From positions 1 to 22,583 of the forward strand of contig SFNH01000019.1 in the NCBI GenBank assembly GCA_004554205.1: a DNA stretch of 22,583 nt, in the 5' to 3' direction. Both the position numbers and the translations under genes were made by a program. Of the stretch, positions 16,397-22,583 are shown piece after piece. The first letter of the stretch is position 1. Each line of letters starts with the position of its first letter. Under the pieces are notes generated by a model. It was not told where the DNA came from. It did no database searches and saw only the letters and a program-made list of their open reading frames with translations. Source of the DNA: Clostridium sp. (GTDB lineage: Bacteria; Bacillota; Clostridia; Lachnospirales; Lachnospiraceae).

Positions 16397-16993
16397 TCAA
16401 AGCTCCACGCGCCCTTCCAACGCTCTTAACAGGGTCACTTCATCAATATATTCCAGGTCTCCGCCCACCGGGACGCCGCTTGCGATCCTGCTGACACGGA
16501 TTCCCGTGGGCTTGATCAGCTTGCTGATATACATTGCCGTCGTCTCGCCCTCGAGGCTTGAGTTTGTGGCAATGATAACCTCCTTCACGTCCCCCTGCAG
16601 CCGCTTCATCAGTTCCTTTAGCTTAATGTCGTTCGGTCCGATGCCGAGCATGGGAGAGATCGCGCCGTGCAGGACGTGATAGACGCCCTCGTACTTTCCC
16701 GTTTTCTCATATGCTGCCAGATCCCGCGTATTCTCGACGACCATGATCGTCTGATGGTCGCGCTTTTCGCTGCTGCATATGGGGCAGAGCTCCTGGTCCG
16801 TCAGCGTACAGCACTCCCTGCAGTAGCGGATATTCGCTTTCGCCTGGGTGATAGCCGCCGTCAGGCCCGCCACCTGCTCCTGCGGCATATTGATAATGTG
16901 GAATGCCAGGCGCTGCGCCGACTTGCTCCCCACCCCGGGGAGCTTCGCCAATTCTTCAATTAGTGTCGTAATCTGTCTGCTGTAGTAATCCAT
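16397..16993 (-). CDS. recR: Recombination mediator RecR
   Basis: RecR works with RecF/RecO to load RecA on gapped DNA during repair. The 198-residue product has the helix-hairpin-helix LPGVGSKSAQRLAF (18-31), a zinc finger with cysteines at 58, 61, 70 and 73 (YCRECCTLTDQELCPIC), and a Toprim domain starting at IMVVENTRDLAAYEKTG, then GRVEL at the end. Length is exactly that usual for the family. The frame is open to a TTG at 17017, but MDYYSRQITTLIEELAKLPG is the conserved N-terminus. The ATG at 16993 lies one base after the YbaB-family stop, with a GGAGG somewhat far upstream, so coupling is likely. Confidence 0.96.
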   Translation of the reverse strand: MDYYSRQITTLIEELAKLPGVGSKSAQRLAFHIINMPQEQVAGLTAAITQAKANIRYCRECCTLTDQELCPICSSEKRDHQTIMVVENTRDLAAYEKTGKYEGVYHVLHGAISPMLGIGPNDIKLKELMKRLQGDVKEVIIATNSSLEGETTAMYISKLIKPTGIRVSRIASGVPVGGDLEYIDEVTLLRALEGRVEL

Positions 16994-16994
16994 G

Positions 16995-17348
16995 TCAGAA
17001 CGGGAAGCCTCCGCCAAGTCCGCCGAGTCCGCCGGTCAGTTTCGCCATCGCGGCCTGTGATTCTTCCTCCATCTTGCGCAGCGCTTCATTCGTCGCGGCC
17101 ACGATCAGATCCTGCAGCATCTCGATATCGTCGGGGTCAACGACCTCCTCGGCGAGCTTCACCGAAAGGATTTCCTTCCTGCCGGATACCGTCACAGTCA
17201 CCGCTCCGCCTCCCGCGGACGCGCTGTACTCCTTCTCCTCGAGCTCCCTTGTCGTCTCCTCCATCTGGCGCTGCATCCTCTGCGCCTGCTTCATCAGATT
17301 ATTCATGTTCCCCGGCATGCCGCCCGGAAATCCGCCACGTTTTGCCAT
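16995..17348 (-). CDS. YbaB/EbfC-family nucleoid-associated protein
   Basis: The 117-residue product belongs to the YbaB/EbfC family of small dimeric DNA-binding proteins. It has a Gly/Met-rich start (GGFPGGMPGNMNNLMKQAQRM), a long helix with EETTRELEEKEYSASAGGGAV, the central VTVSGRKEILSVKLAEEVVDPDD, and a glycine-rich tail. Its place between dnaX and recR is conserved across bacteria, which supports the call as much as the sequence does. The ATG has a full AGGAGG site. It lies 21 bp after dnaX and 1 bp before recR. Confidence 0.96.
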   Translation of the reverse strand: MAKRGGFPGGMPGNMNNLMKQAQRMQRQMEETTRELEEKEYSASAGGGAVTVTVSGRKEILSVKLAEEVVDPDDIEMLQDLIVAATNEALRKMEEESQAAMAKLTGGLGGLGGGFPF

Positions 17349-17369
17349 GATGCGCTCCTCCTGCTTCCC

Positions 17370-18998
17370 TTACTTTTCTTCTAACTCAATGTCCATGTGG
17401 ATCGCTGACCTTATTTCCTCTTCACTGACGTATATTGTACCCGACCGCTCGCCTGTATCCTTCACGCGGGCTTTAAAGTTCATCTCTTTCCCGTAATTCT
17501 CCCCGACATATTTCTCCAGCTCCCCGAGTACCGTCGGTCTGCTGCCGATCGAGTAGCCTGCCTGATCGGGAAAGACGATGCACAGACAGCTCTCGCCCGC
17601 CGGTTCAAGCTCCGTATTGCGAAAGCTCGGACGGATCGCTCCTCCGAGATCGCGGATGATCTTCGCCCAGTCCTGACGGATCAGATTCAGATCCTCAAGC
17701 TGCGCCCTCGGGATCGCCACCTTAGCCGGCGCGCATTCCTCCGCGCCCGCGAAACTGCCTCCCGCCGCCCCGGATAACTGCCCTGCCCCCGAAGCTGCCG
17801 CCTGCGCCGCCATCTGCCGCATCATGTCGGCATTTACGGGAACGCCCTCATCCATGCGCTCCTCAAGCTCGCTCACGCGCTGCAAAATGGAGTCGAGATT
17901 CGGCTCCATCTGGGGCTTCGTCAATTTGATGATCGCCAGCTCGATCAGCACCCGCTTCTGGCTGGCAAAGCGGAGCTGGCCGGACAGATCGGATAAAATG
18001 CGGATATACCGCATCAGCGTCTCGCCGTCTATCATCCCGGCTTCTTCCCGAAGCTGCTTTAGATTGTCCTCGGACATCTCAAGCATATCCTCCGCGTCAT
18101 CAGCGGTCTTTAATATCAGGAGATTCCGCAGATACCAGATGAAGTCCGCGACAAACTGCCCCAGCTCGCGCCCCTGTATCACCATCTCCTCAAGCAGCCG
18201 CATACAGCCCGTCGTGTCCCCGGCGATAACCTTGCGAAGCAGGCTGCCAAGCACACTCGAATCTACCGCTCCCAGCACATCCAGCACATTGTCATAGGTC
18301 AGGAGGCTTCCATAGTGGAATGCGACACACTGATCCAGCAGGCTGAGCGCGTCGCGCATCGAGCCGTCCGCCGCCTTCGCCACATAGCCGAGCGCCTTCT
18401 CTTCCACGGGTATCTGCTCGGCGTCCGCAAGCTCCCGCAGCCTTGCGCGGATGGTGTCCGTCGTGATCCGCTTAAAGTCATAGCGCTGGCAGCGTGACAG
18501 CACCGTGATCGGAATCTTGTTTGCCTCGGTCGTCGCCAGAATGAAGATCACATACGATGGCGGCTCCTCCAGGGTCTTAAGGAGCGCGTTAAACGCTCCC
18601 GTGGAGAGCATATGCACCTCGTCGATGATATACACCCGGTAATGCCCCTCGGTAGGGGGGTACTGAACCTGCTCGCGGATCTCGCGGATATTTTCCACGC
18701 CGTTGTTCGATGCCGCGTCAATCTCCACCACATTCAGGGAGCTCCCCGAAAGGATCGCCTTACAGACGGCGCATTCGTTGCAGGGGCTTCCATCTACCGG
18801 ATGCTCACAGTTGACCGCCCTGGCAAATATCTTCGCAACGGTAGTCTTGCCTGTGCCCCGTGTGCCGCAGAACAGATACGCGTGCCCGATGCGCCGGCTG
18901 ATTATTTGATTTTTCAACGTCTGCACAATGTGGTCCTGCCCTTTTACGTCGCCGAATTCCGACGGACGCCACTTGCGGTACAGCGCAGTATATGACAT
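17370..18998 (-). CDS. dnaX: DNA polymerase III subunit gamma/tau
   Basis: DnaX is the clamp-loader ATPase that opens the beta clamp and links polymerases at the fork. The 542-residue product begins MSYTALYRKWRPSEFGDVKG. It has Walker A GTRGTGKT (45-52), zinc-binding cysteines C64, C73, C76 and C79, Walker B IIDEVHML (124-131) and the sensor/SRC motif (TVLSRCQRYDF, 165-175). The three AAA+ domains are followed by an Ala/Gly-rich linker (about 390-425) and a tau-type C-terminal domain. I saw no A6-type frameshift signal, so one product is likely. It follows pfkA by 29 bp and leads into the YbaB-family gene and recR. Confidence 0.96.
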   Translation of the reverse strand: MSYTALYRKWRPSEFGDVKGQDHIVQTLKNQIISRRIGHAYLFCGTRGTGKTTVAKIFARAVNCEHPVDGSPCNECAVCKAILSGSSLNVVEIDAASNNGVENIREIREQVQYPPTEGHYRVYIIDEVHMLSTGAFNALLKTLEEPPSYVIFILATTEANKIPITVLSRCQRYDFKRITTDTIRARLRELADAEQIPVEEKALGYVAKAADGSMRDALSLLDQCVAFHYGSLLTYDNVLDVLGAVDSSVLGSLLRKVIAGDTTGCMRLLEEMVIQGRELGQFVADFIWYLRNLLILKTADDAEDMLEMSEDNLKQLREEAGMIDGETLMRYIRILSDLSGQLRFASQKRVLIELAIIKLTKPQMEPNLDSILQRVSELEERMDEGVPVNADMMRQMAAQAAASGAGQLSGAAGGSFAGAEECAPAKVAIPRAQLEDLNLIRQDWAKIIRDLGGAIRPSFRNTELEPAGESCLCIVFPDQAGYSIGSRPTVLGELEKYVGENYGKEMNFKARVKDTGERSGTIYVSEEEIRSAIHMDIELEEK

Positions 18999-19027
18999 AA
19001 CGCCTTAACTCCTCACTTCCGGGTTGG

Positions 19028-20104
19028 TCATTCGTCGCCGAAGCTGATACCTACCATCTTCGCTTCCCTGATGATGGAGCTGTCCGGATCGACCGTCTTT
19101 AACCTGCCCGCCACTTCCTCAAGCGGGATCTCCGTGATCTCGCCATTTCTTACCGCCACCATGTAGCCGTATTTTTTCTCCCTGATCAGGTTTGCCGCGG
19201 CCGCGCCCAGACGGGTGGACAGCACGCGGTCATACGGACAGGGCTCGCCGCCGCGCTGGGTATGTCCCGGAACGGTGACGCGAACCTCCTGCCCGGTCCG
19301 CTCGGTGATCTTTGCCCCCAGCTCGTAAGCCACGGACGGGTAGATGACCTGATTTTTCTTCTTTTCTTTTAATTCTTTCTTGGAAAGGCCGGCGTCCTCC
19401 TTGGAGATCGCGCCCTCCGCCACCGCAAGGATGGAGAAGCGCTTTCCCTGGCGCACCCGCTCCTTGAGGGCATTTACAATGATGTCAAGGTCATAGGGAA
19501 TCTCCGGCAGCAGGATGATATCCGCGCCGCCCGCGATTCCCGCGTACAGCGTGAGCCACCCCACCTTGTGTCCCATGACCTCTACGATGAACACGCGCCC
19601 GTGGGAGGCCGCCGTCGTGTGGATGCAGTCAATGGCGTTCGTCGCCACATTGATGGCGCTCTGGAATCCGAACGTCACGTCCGTCCCCCACAGATCGTTG
19701 TCAATGGTCTTTGGCAGGGAAACGATATTGAGTCCCTCCTCGCGCAGGAGATTCGCGGTCTTCTGGCTTCCGTTCCCTCCGAGAACAACGAGGCACTCGA
19801 GTTTGAGCTTCCGGTAAGTGTGCTTCATCGCCTCAACCTTGTCCAGACCGTTTTCATCCGGGGTCCGCATCAGCTTGAACGGCTGCCTCGACGTACCCAG
19901 GATCGTGCCGCCCTTCGTCAGGATACCGGAGAAATCAGACGGCTTCATAATCTGGTAATCCGCATACATAAGCCCCTTATATCCGTCCTCAAATCCGACA
20001 ATCTCCACGTCCTCAAACATCTTGTACAGGGACTTCGCCACGCCGCGCATGGTTGCGTTCAGGCTCTGGCAGTCACCCCCGCTGGTCAGCATCCCAACTC
20101 TCAT
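19028..20104 (-). CDS. pfkA: 6-phosphofructokinase, atypical active site
   Basis: The 358-residue product is a PFK-A-superfamily enzyme phosphorylating fructose-6-phosphate in glycolysis. It has MRVGMLTSGGDCQSLNATMR at the start, the catalytic PKTIDND (131-137), MGHKVGW (177-183) and PGHTQRGG (279-286). The nucleotide loop reads GGNGS (109-113) where E. coli PfkA has GGDGS. The glycine that favours ATP over pyrophosphate is kept, while the metal-linked aspartate is asparagine. MGHK replaces the usual MGRH. A Lys-rich insert (about 235-252) lengthens it beyond the roughly 320 residues of classic PfkA. The phosphoryl donor is thus uncertain. The ATG at 20104 is preferred over an in-frame TTG at 20107. 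It has its own promoter and lies between the SRP RNA and dnaX. Confidence 0.88.
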   Translation of the reverse strand: MRVGMLTSGGDCQSLNATMRGVAKSLYKMFEDVEIVGFEDGYKGLMYADYQIMKPSDFSGILTKGGTILGTSRQPFKLMRTPDENGLDKVEAMKHTYRKLKLECLVVLGGNGSQKTANLLREEGLNIVSLPKTIDNDLWGTDVTFGFQSAINVATNAIDCIHTTAASHGRVFIVEVMGHKVGWLTLYAGIAGGADIILLPEIPYDLDIIVNALKERVRQGKRFSILAVAEGAISKEDAGLSKKELKEKKKNQVIYPSVAYELGAKITERTGQEVRVTVPGHTQRGGEPCPYDRVLSTRLGAAAANLIREKKYGYMVAVRNGEITEIPLEEVAGRLKTVDPDSSIIREAKMVGISFGDE

Positions 20105-20191
20105 CAATATCCCGCCCTTTCATCTTTTATTCTTCTGACTCATTTCGCTCTCTGGGGCCCGTGTGTCGCTACTGCCCCGAATATCATATCT

Positions 20192-20220
20192 ATTATAATA
20201 CAACATGGATTCGCGGGCAA
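20192..20220 (-). promoter_or_regulatory. Sigma-A promoter for pfkA (and dnaX run)
   Basis: TTGCCC (20220-20215) and TATAAT (20197-20192) are separated by 17 nt on the minus strand. The -35 box abuts the T-tract of the SRP RNA terminator. The leader of about 80 nt contains a small GGGGC/GCCCC stem (20154-20158 with 20174-20178). Confidence 0.7.
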
Positions 20221-20221
20221 G

Positions 20222-20282
20222 TAAAAAAAGAACAAGGATGCCGCAAAATGATTCCGGCAATACGCCGAATCCGCGACATCCT
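20222..20282 (-). terminator. Terminator of the SRP RNA
   Basis: On the minus strand AGGATG (20282-20277) pairs with CATCCT (20240-20235), with an inner stem GATTCGGC/GCCGGAATC carrying one bulged G. It is followed by TTGTTCTTTTTTTA (20234 down to about 20221). The stem is long and the U-tract strong, ending the SRP RNA transcript just before the pfkA promoter. Confidence 0.75.
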
Positions 20283-20296
20283 CGTAATTTTTATTT

Positions 20297-20566
20297 TAAT
20301 CCGCGCATCCCGCTTTGTATATGGCCCACAGGCGTTACCCCGGCAGCTAACTCGGCCCAGGCGCCCTCGCGGCACACAGAAAAACTTGCTTAGTGCTGCT
20401 GCATTCCTGCCCTGACACGGTTCACAAGGTTCTGTTGCGCGAGACCCGGACGTCAACGCCGCTTACCGGGGGCAGCCCTGCAGACGCATATCCGAGGCGG
20501 GACATCACCCCTGCTGGAGCGGATTGCAGGTACAGGGCACCGCTATCTCCCCGGCTGCGCGGAAGC
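20297..20566 (-). ncRNA. ffs: Signal recognition particle RNA, large bacterial type
   Basis: This is the RNA core of the SRP, which with Ffh brings nascent membrane proteins to the translocon. On the minus strand the Alu-like 5' domain contains GGTGCCCTGTACC and GCAATCCGCTCCAGCAGGG, typical of Gram-positive scRNA. The Ffh-binding domain reads GTGAACCGTGTCAGG, then the GGAA tetraloop, then GCAGCAGCACTAAGC. The ends close with TCCGCGCA (20563-20556) pairing with TGCGCGGA (20307-20300). The length of about 265-270 nt fits the large form. Exact ends are estimated. Position near tadA and dnaX matches the known Bacillus order. Confidence 0.92.
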
Positions 20567-20593
20567 TTTATGACTGATTCACAACGCCTGTTC

Positions 20594-20623
20594 AGTATAC
20601 TCCAAAAGATGCGGTTTTGTCAA
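20594..20623 (-). promoter_or_regulatory. Strong sigma-A promoter for SRP RNA
   Basis: A perfect TTGACA (20623-20618) and TATACT (20599-20594) are separated by 18 nt on the minus strand. Transcription would start near 20587, about 20 nt before the mature 5' end, which suggests processing of a short leader. Confidence 0.8.
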
Positions 20624-20728
20624 GGCGGCAGTTTCCCGGCTCTTTAGGTTGTTTATTCCAGAGTAATTCCCTACTTTTTTCTGCATACTATACTGAAACG
20701 TTATCTGCGAAAACGGGGGTCCTAATCC

Positions 20729-21277
20729 ATGCTGTCGGCGCTTACCGCTTATCTCATCATACCGCTCTACACGATTCTGTTTGCCGCCGGAAGCGACTGG
20801 TTTGACACAAATTTTTCCGTCATCGGGAACATGGTCGGCAGGCAGGCGGAATTTGTCTTGTGGGGACTGATCGTGGGCATTTATTTTTTCCGGTGCCTGC
20901 GCCGGATCATCAGGCTGATGCCCGTACCGTTTGCGGGCGCATGGCTTGTCCCATTTTCCCTGCTTTTGCTGACCTTCGCGCTGACTACGCCGTATCTGCC
21001 CGAACGACTGCCGCTCAAAGCATTTCTGCATGTGGTGTTCGCGTTTCTTTCGGCTGTCTGCCTGCTCCTCTGCCTTGCGCTTATCATCGGGAAGCTGTAC
21101 CGGCACAGCAGGGAAAGCTACCGGAGTTATCTCGCGGGGATCATCGCCATCGCCGCCGTCTCCGCAGCCCTTTTGCTCGCCGCGGGCATCGTAAGCAGCG
21201 CACTCGAAATATTTTTCACCATATCAACCGCGGTTTTAAGCCACCGCCTTCAGCTTCGCCTTGCGGCCAGGCGCTAA
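20729..21277 (+). CDS. Six-segment membrane protein of unknown function
   Basis: The 182-residue product is strongly hydrophobic, with about six membrane segments near 3-19, 41-56, 68-86, 97-120, 134-153 and 155-172, short loops and a basic C-terminus (HRLQLRLAARR). I do not recognise the family with confidence; the general shape resembles small DUF998-like membrane proteins. An in-frame stop lies two codons before the ATG, so no longer form is possible. A GGGGG lies about 11 nt upstream, a weak ribosome binding site. It is one of few plus-strand genes, divergent from the SRP RNA, and its stop overlaps the tadA stop, so the genes converge. The hydrophobic pattern argues that it is real. Confidence 0.65.
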   Translation: MLSALTAYLIIPLYTILFAAGSDWFDTNFSVIGNMVGRQAEFVLWGLIVGIYFFRCLRRIIRLMPVPFAGAWLVPFSLLLLTFALTTPYLPERLPLKAFLHVVFAFLSAVCLLLCLALIIGKLYRHSRESYRSYLAGIIAIAAVSAALLLAAGIVSSALEIFFTISTAVLSHRLQLRLAARR

Positions 21278-21792
21278 CTCTTTACCTTCTTTTGCCTCAG
21301 CCCCCGGAAAAAATCCGACAGCATTGCGGAGCACTCCGCCTCGAGCACTCCGATGCGCGTCTCTGCGCGGTGGTTAAAGCCGTCCTGGTGCAGCAGATCA
21401 AGGACGGAGCCCGCGCAGCCCGCTTTCGGATTCATGCAACCGATCACCACCATCGGAATCCGCGCCTGCACGATAGCCCCGGCGCACATCGGGCACGGTT
21501 CCAGCGTCACATACATGGTGCAGTCCTCCAGCCGCCAGTCCCCCATCCTCTTGCACGCCTTGCGGATCGCGATGATCTCCGCGTGAGCGAGGACTGTCTT
21601 ATCCGCCATCCGGCGGTTGTAGCCACGGCCGATGATCTTTCCCTGATATTCAATGACGCAGCCGATCGGCACATCGCCCGCCGCGGCCGCTTTCCTCGCC
21701 TGACGGATCGCCTCGCGCATATATTTTTTGTCGGTATCAGGGACTTCCGCAGCTTCCTTCGACTGCTTCTTTTCTTTTATCTTCTCTTCCAA
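21274..21792 (-). CDS. tadA: tRNA-specific adenosine deaminase
   Basis: TadA deaminates A34 to inosine in tRNA-Arg(ACG), allowing wobble reading of Arg codons. The product has the zinc and catalytic motif HAE (70-72) and PCPMC (99-103), plus DVPIGCVIEYQGKIIGRGYN and GCMNPKAGCAGSV typical of TadA. The core begins KYMREAIRQARKAA. An N-terminal Lys/Glu-rich extension of about 22 residues precedes it if the TTG at 21792 is used. The internal ATG (21720) has no ribosome binding site, so I keep the longer form with doubt. The nearest upstream gene is the orphan antitoxin, 32 bp away, and the two may share a transcript. Confidence 0.93.
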   Translation of the reverse strand: MEEKIKEKKQSKEAAEVPDTDKKYMREAIRQARKAAAAGDVPIGCVIEYQGKIIGRGYNRRMADKTVLAHAEIIAIRKACKRMGDWRLEDCTMYVTLEPCPMCAGAIVQARIPMVVIGCMNPKAGCAGSVLDLLHQDGFNHRAETRIGVLEAECSAMLSDFFRGLRQKKVKS

Positions 21793-21824
21793 GCTCTCTC
21801 ATCCTCTCGACCAAAATCGGGTAT

Positions 21825-22121
21825 TTACACTTTGTTTCCTTTCCGTATCGGGGTGAATACAAGATGCAATTCCATATCCATCCCTGCAGCAAGGCGCTTT
21901 AAGAGCTTCAAAGACGGATTCCTTGTTCCGTTTTCCATTTTACATATATCCGCCTGGTTTATTCCCGTCCGTCTTGCAAGTTCCTTTTGTGTAATATTTT
22001 GGGATATTCTTGCATCTACCATCGCACGGATAATATCCATCTCTGGCTGGATATTGTCCCACTCTTCCTTAAATTCCGGATCCTGTAACTGTTCATTTAA
22101 ATATTGATTTAACGTCTTCAT
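21825..22121 (-). CDS. higA: XRE-type HigA-like antitoxin, orphaned
   Basis: The 98-residue product has an N-terminal helix (MKTLNQYLNEQLQDPEFKEEW) and an XRE helix-turn-helix (about 41-80: ITQKELARRTGINQADICKMENG, then NPSLKLLKRLA), ending in a short beta segment. This is the form of HigA antitoxins that pair with Gp49/RelE-like HigB toxins and repress their own promoter. In such operons the toxin comes first, and here only a collapsed remnant remains. The ATG at 22121 lies two bases after the remnant's stop, with a GAGAGG site about 14 nt upstream. An in-frame TTG at 22133 is less likely. The promoter with a palindrome upstream fits autoregulation. Confidence 0.82.
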   Translation of the reverse strand: MKTLNQYLNEQLQDPEFKEEWDNIQPEMDIIRAMVDARISQNITQKELARRTGINQADICKMENGTRNPSLKLLKRLAAGMDMELHLVFTPIRKGNKV

Positions 22122-22122
22122 A

Positions 22123-22177
22123 TTATTCGCCAAACCTCTCCAGATAATCTTTTCTATATAACTTCAAATTCCTCCAT
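22123..22177 (-). pseudogene. Collapsed HigB-like toxin remnant
   Basis: After a strong AAAGGAGG site an ATG at 22177 encodes MEEFEVI and then a stop. In another frame the sequence continues YRKDYLERFGE and a TAA at 22125-22123, two bases before the antitoxin ATG. HigB (Gp49-like) toxins usually begin with a short stretch like MxxFEV and end with a segment like AKKYRxDYLER just before the antitoxin. The whole catalytic middle, about 90 residues, is gone. The 55-bp remnant is thus best read as an internal deletion with loss of frame. The match is from memory of the family and short, so it is inference. Confidence 0.5.
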
Positions 22178-22212
22178 AGGTCTCCTCCTTTCTTAATGTA
22201 TTTTGTAATTTT

Positions 22213-22241
22213 ATTATATGGCATATTTGCCATCATGTCAA
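22213..22241 (-). promoter_or_regulatory. Consensus promoter with palindromic operator
   Basis: A perfect TTGACA (22241-22236) and TATAAT (22218-22213) are separated by 17 nt on the minus strand. The spacer is almost filled by the imperfect palindrome ATGGCATATTTGCCAT (22218-22233; arms ATGGCA/TGCCAT). A palindrome in this position would block polymerase when bound and is typical of toxin-antitoxin autoregulation. HigA is the likely ligand. Confidence 0.8.
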
Positions 22242-22272
22242 TATGAGCTCCATTTATTACTATAAAACCAAA

Positions 22273-22300
22273 AAGCACTATGTGTTTTTGCATAGTGCTT
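22273..22300 (-). terminator. Terminator of the partial rightmost gene
   Basis: AAGCACTATG (22273-22282) pairs perfectly with CATAGTGCTT (22291-22300) around an 8-nt loop. On the minus strand it is followed by TTTGGTTTT. It ends the transcript of the rightmost gene before the antitoxin promoter. Confidence 0.75.
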
Positions 22301-22325
22301 AGTTTACACAAGTGGCAATGATGCC

Positions 22326-22583
22326 CTATATCCTGATATCCGTATACCAGTATCCGAAGCGGCCGTCCTCCTCCGGCTGCTTTTTCGCCAGCACAAAATG
22401 CGGGAAGCCGAACATCGACGCCATGTACTTCTCGTTGCTGAAATAGTGGCCCGGCACTCCGAGAAGATAGCGCGGCGCGCCCTGCGGGTTGTTGAGCCGC
22501 GCCAGGATCAGATGGCGGTAATTGTAATAGCCGTGGAGAAGAAAGCTGTTGTTGCCGTACACCCAGATTTCCCGCGGCAAAAG
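22326..22583 (-). CDS. Unidentified protein, C-terminal fragment
   Basis: The frame is open to the right edge of the window, giving 85 C-terminal residues; the start is outside. The sequence is rich in aromatics and glycine (WVYGNNSFLLHGYYNYRHLIL, YLLGVPGHYFSNEKYMASMFGFPHF, FGYWYTDIRI), with no membrane segment. It recalls a conserved C-terminal domain found in Lachnospiraceae hypothetical proteins (possibly DUF6128), but I cannot confirm that. A strong terminator follows 25 bp downstream, and codon use fits the core genes, so the gene is probably real. Confidence 0.7.
   Translation of the reverse strand, partial: LLPREIWVYGNNSFLLHGYYNYRHLILARLNNPQGAPRYLLGVPGHYFSNEKYMASMFGFPHFVLAKKQPEEDGRFGYWYTDIRI

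Noticed and set aside
17370..18998. Programmed frameshift in dnaX
   Set aside because: I saw no A-rich slippery run with a following stem in the relevant part; the single long frame accounts for the gene.
20393..20647. Small plus-strand frame within the SRP RNA
   Set aside because: The DNA is explained by the structured RNA on the minus strand, and there is no ribosome binding site.
20579..21106. 175-codon minus-strand frame opposite the membrane gene
   Set aside because: It is hydrophilic and of low complexity, covers the SRP RNA promoter, and competes with a frame that has clear membrane segments.
20860..22107. 415-codon plus-strand open frame
   Set aside because: It overlaps the membrane gene in another frame and is antisense to tadA and the antitoxin. 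Its composition is that of a shadow in GC-rich DNA.

Overview
The window looks like a chromosomal segment of a fairly GC-rich Firmicute of class Clostridia, most likely Lachnospiraceae. The evidence is the gene content and order (rpmE, a DUF1385/YqhQ-type membrane protein, prmC and prfA in one run; dnaX-YbaB-recR; a large Gram-positive-type SRP RNA), a class B sortase, strong AGGAGG-type ribosome binding sites and consensus vegetative promoters. This assignment was made by eye. Apart from the left edge and one membrane-protein gene, everything is read from the minus strand, so the description below follows transcription from right to left.

Right end (22583 to 21274). A partial gene of unknown function ends in a terminator. 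Next comes a near-perfect sigma-A promoter with a palindrome filling its spacer. It reads into a collapsed HigB-like toxin remnant and an intact HigA-like antitoxin, followed by tadA.

Centre right (20728 to 12864). A plus-strand membrane-protein gene meets tadA tail to tail. The SRP RNA follows with its own TTGACA/TATACT promoter and terminator. Then come pfkA with its own promoter, dnaX, a YbaB/EbfC gene, recR, a TPR protein carrying a degenerate AAA+ domain, a HAD phosphatase and a CvpA-family gene. The tadA-SRP RNA-dnaX-YbaB-recR order matches the well-known Bacillus subtilis order, with the membrane gene, pfkA and the downstream genes as variations.

Centre (12780 to 4977). A secreted glycosidase-like protein (probable DUF5722) starts at TTG under its own promoter. 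It ends in a structured intergenic region with a bidirectional terminator. Then come rho, rpmE (own promoter and a leader hairpin), DUF1385, prmC, prfA and a class B sortase. prmC and prfA form an enzyme-substrate pair: PrmC methylates the GGQ glutamine of RF1.

Centre left (4991 to 712). A promoter inside the 3' end of the sortase gene drives rfbA, rfbB, rfbD and glmM. These supply dTDP-rhamnose precursors and glucosamine-1-phosphate for cell-envelope polymers. No rfbC is present in the window.

Left end (1 to 699, plus strand). This is a patchwork of remnants: the 3' end of a cell-wall-binding repeat protein, a coupled small hydrophobic ORF, two tandem hairpins and the C-terminal stub of a tyrosine recombinase. 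It looks like a decayed mobile-element boundary.

No rRNA, tRNA, CRISPR array or complete insertion sequence was seen. The least-described items are the TPR/pseudo-AAA+ protein in the recombination operon, the orphan antitoxin with its vestigial toxin, and the structured element between the glycosidase gene and rho.
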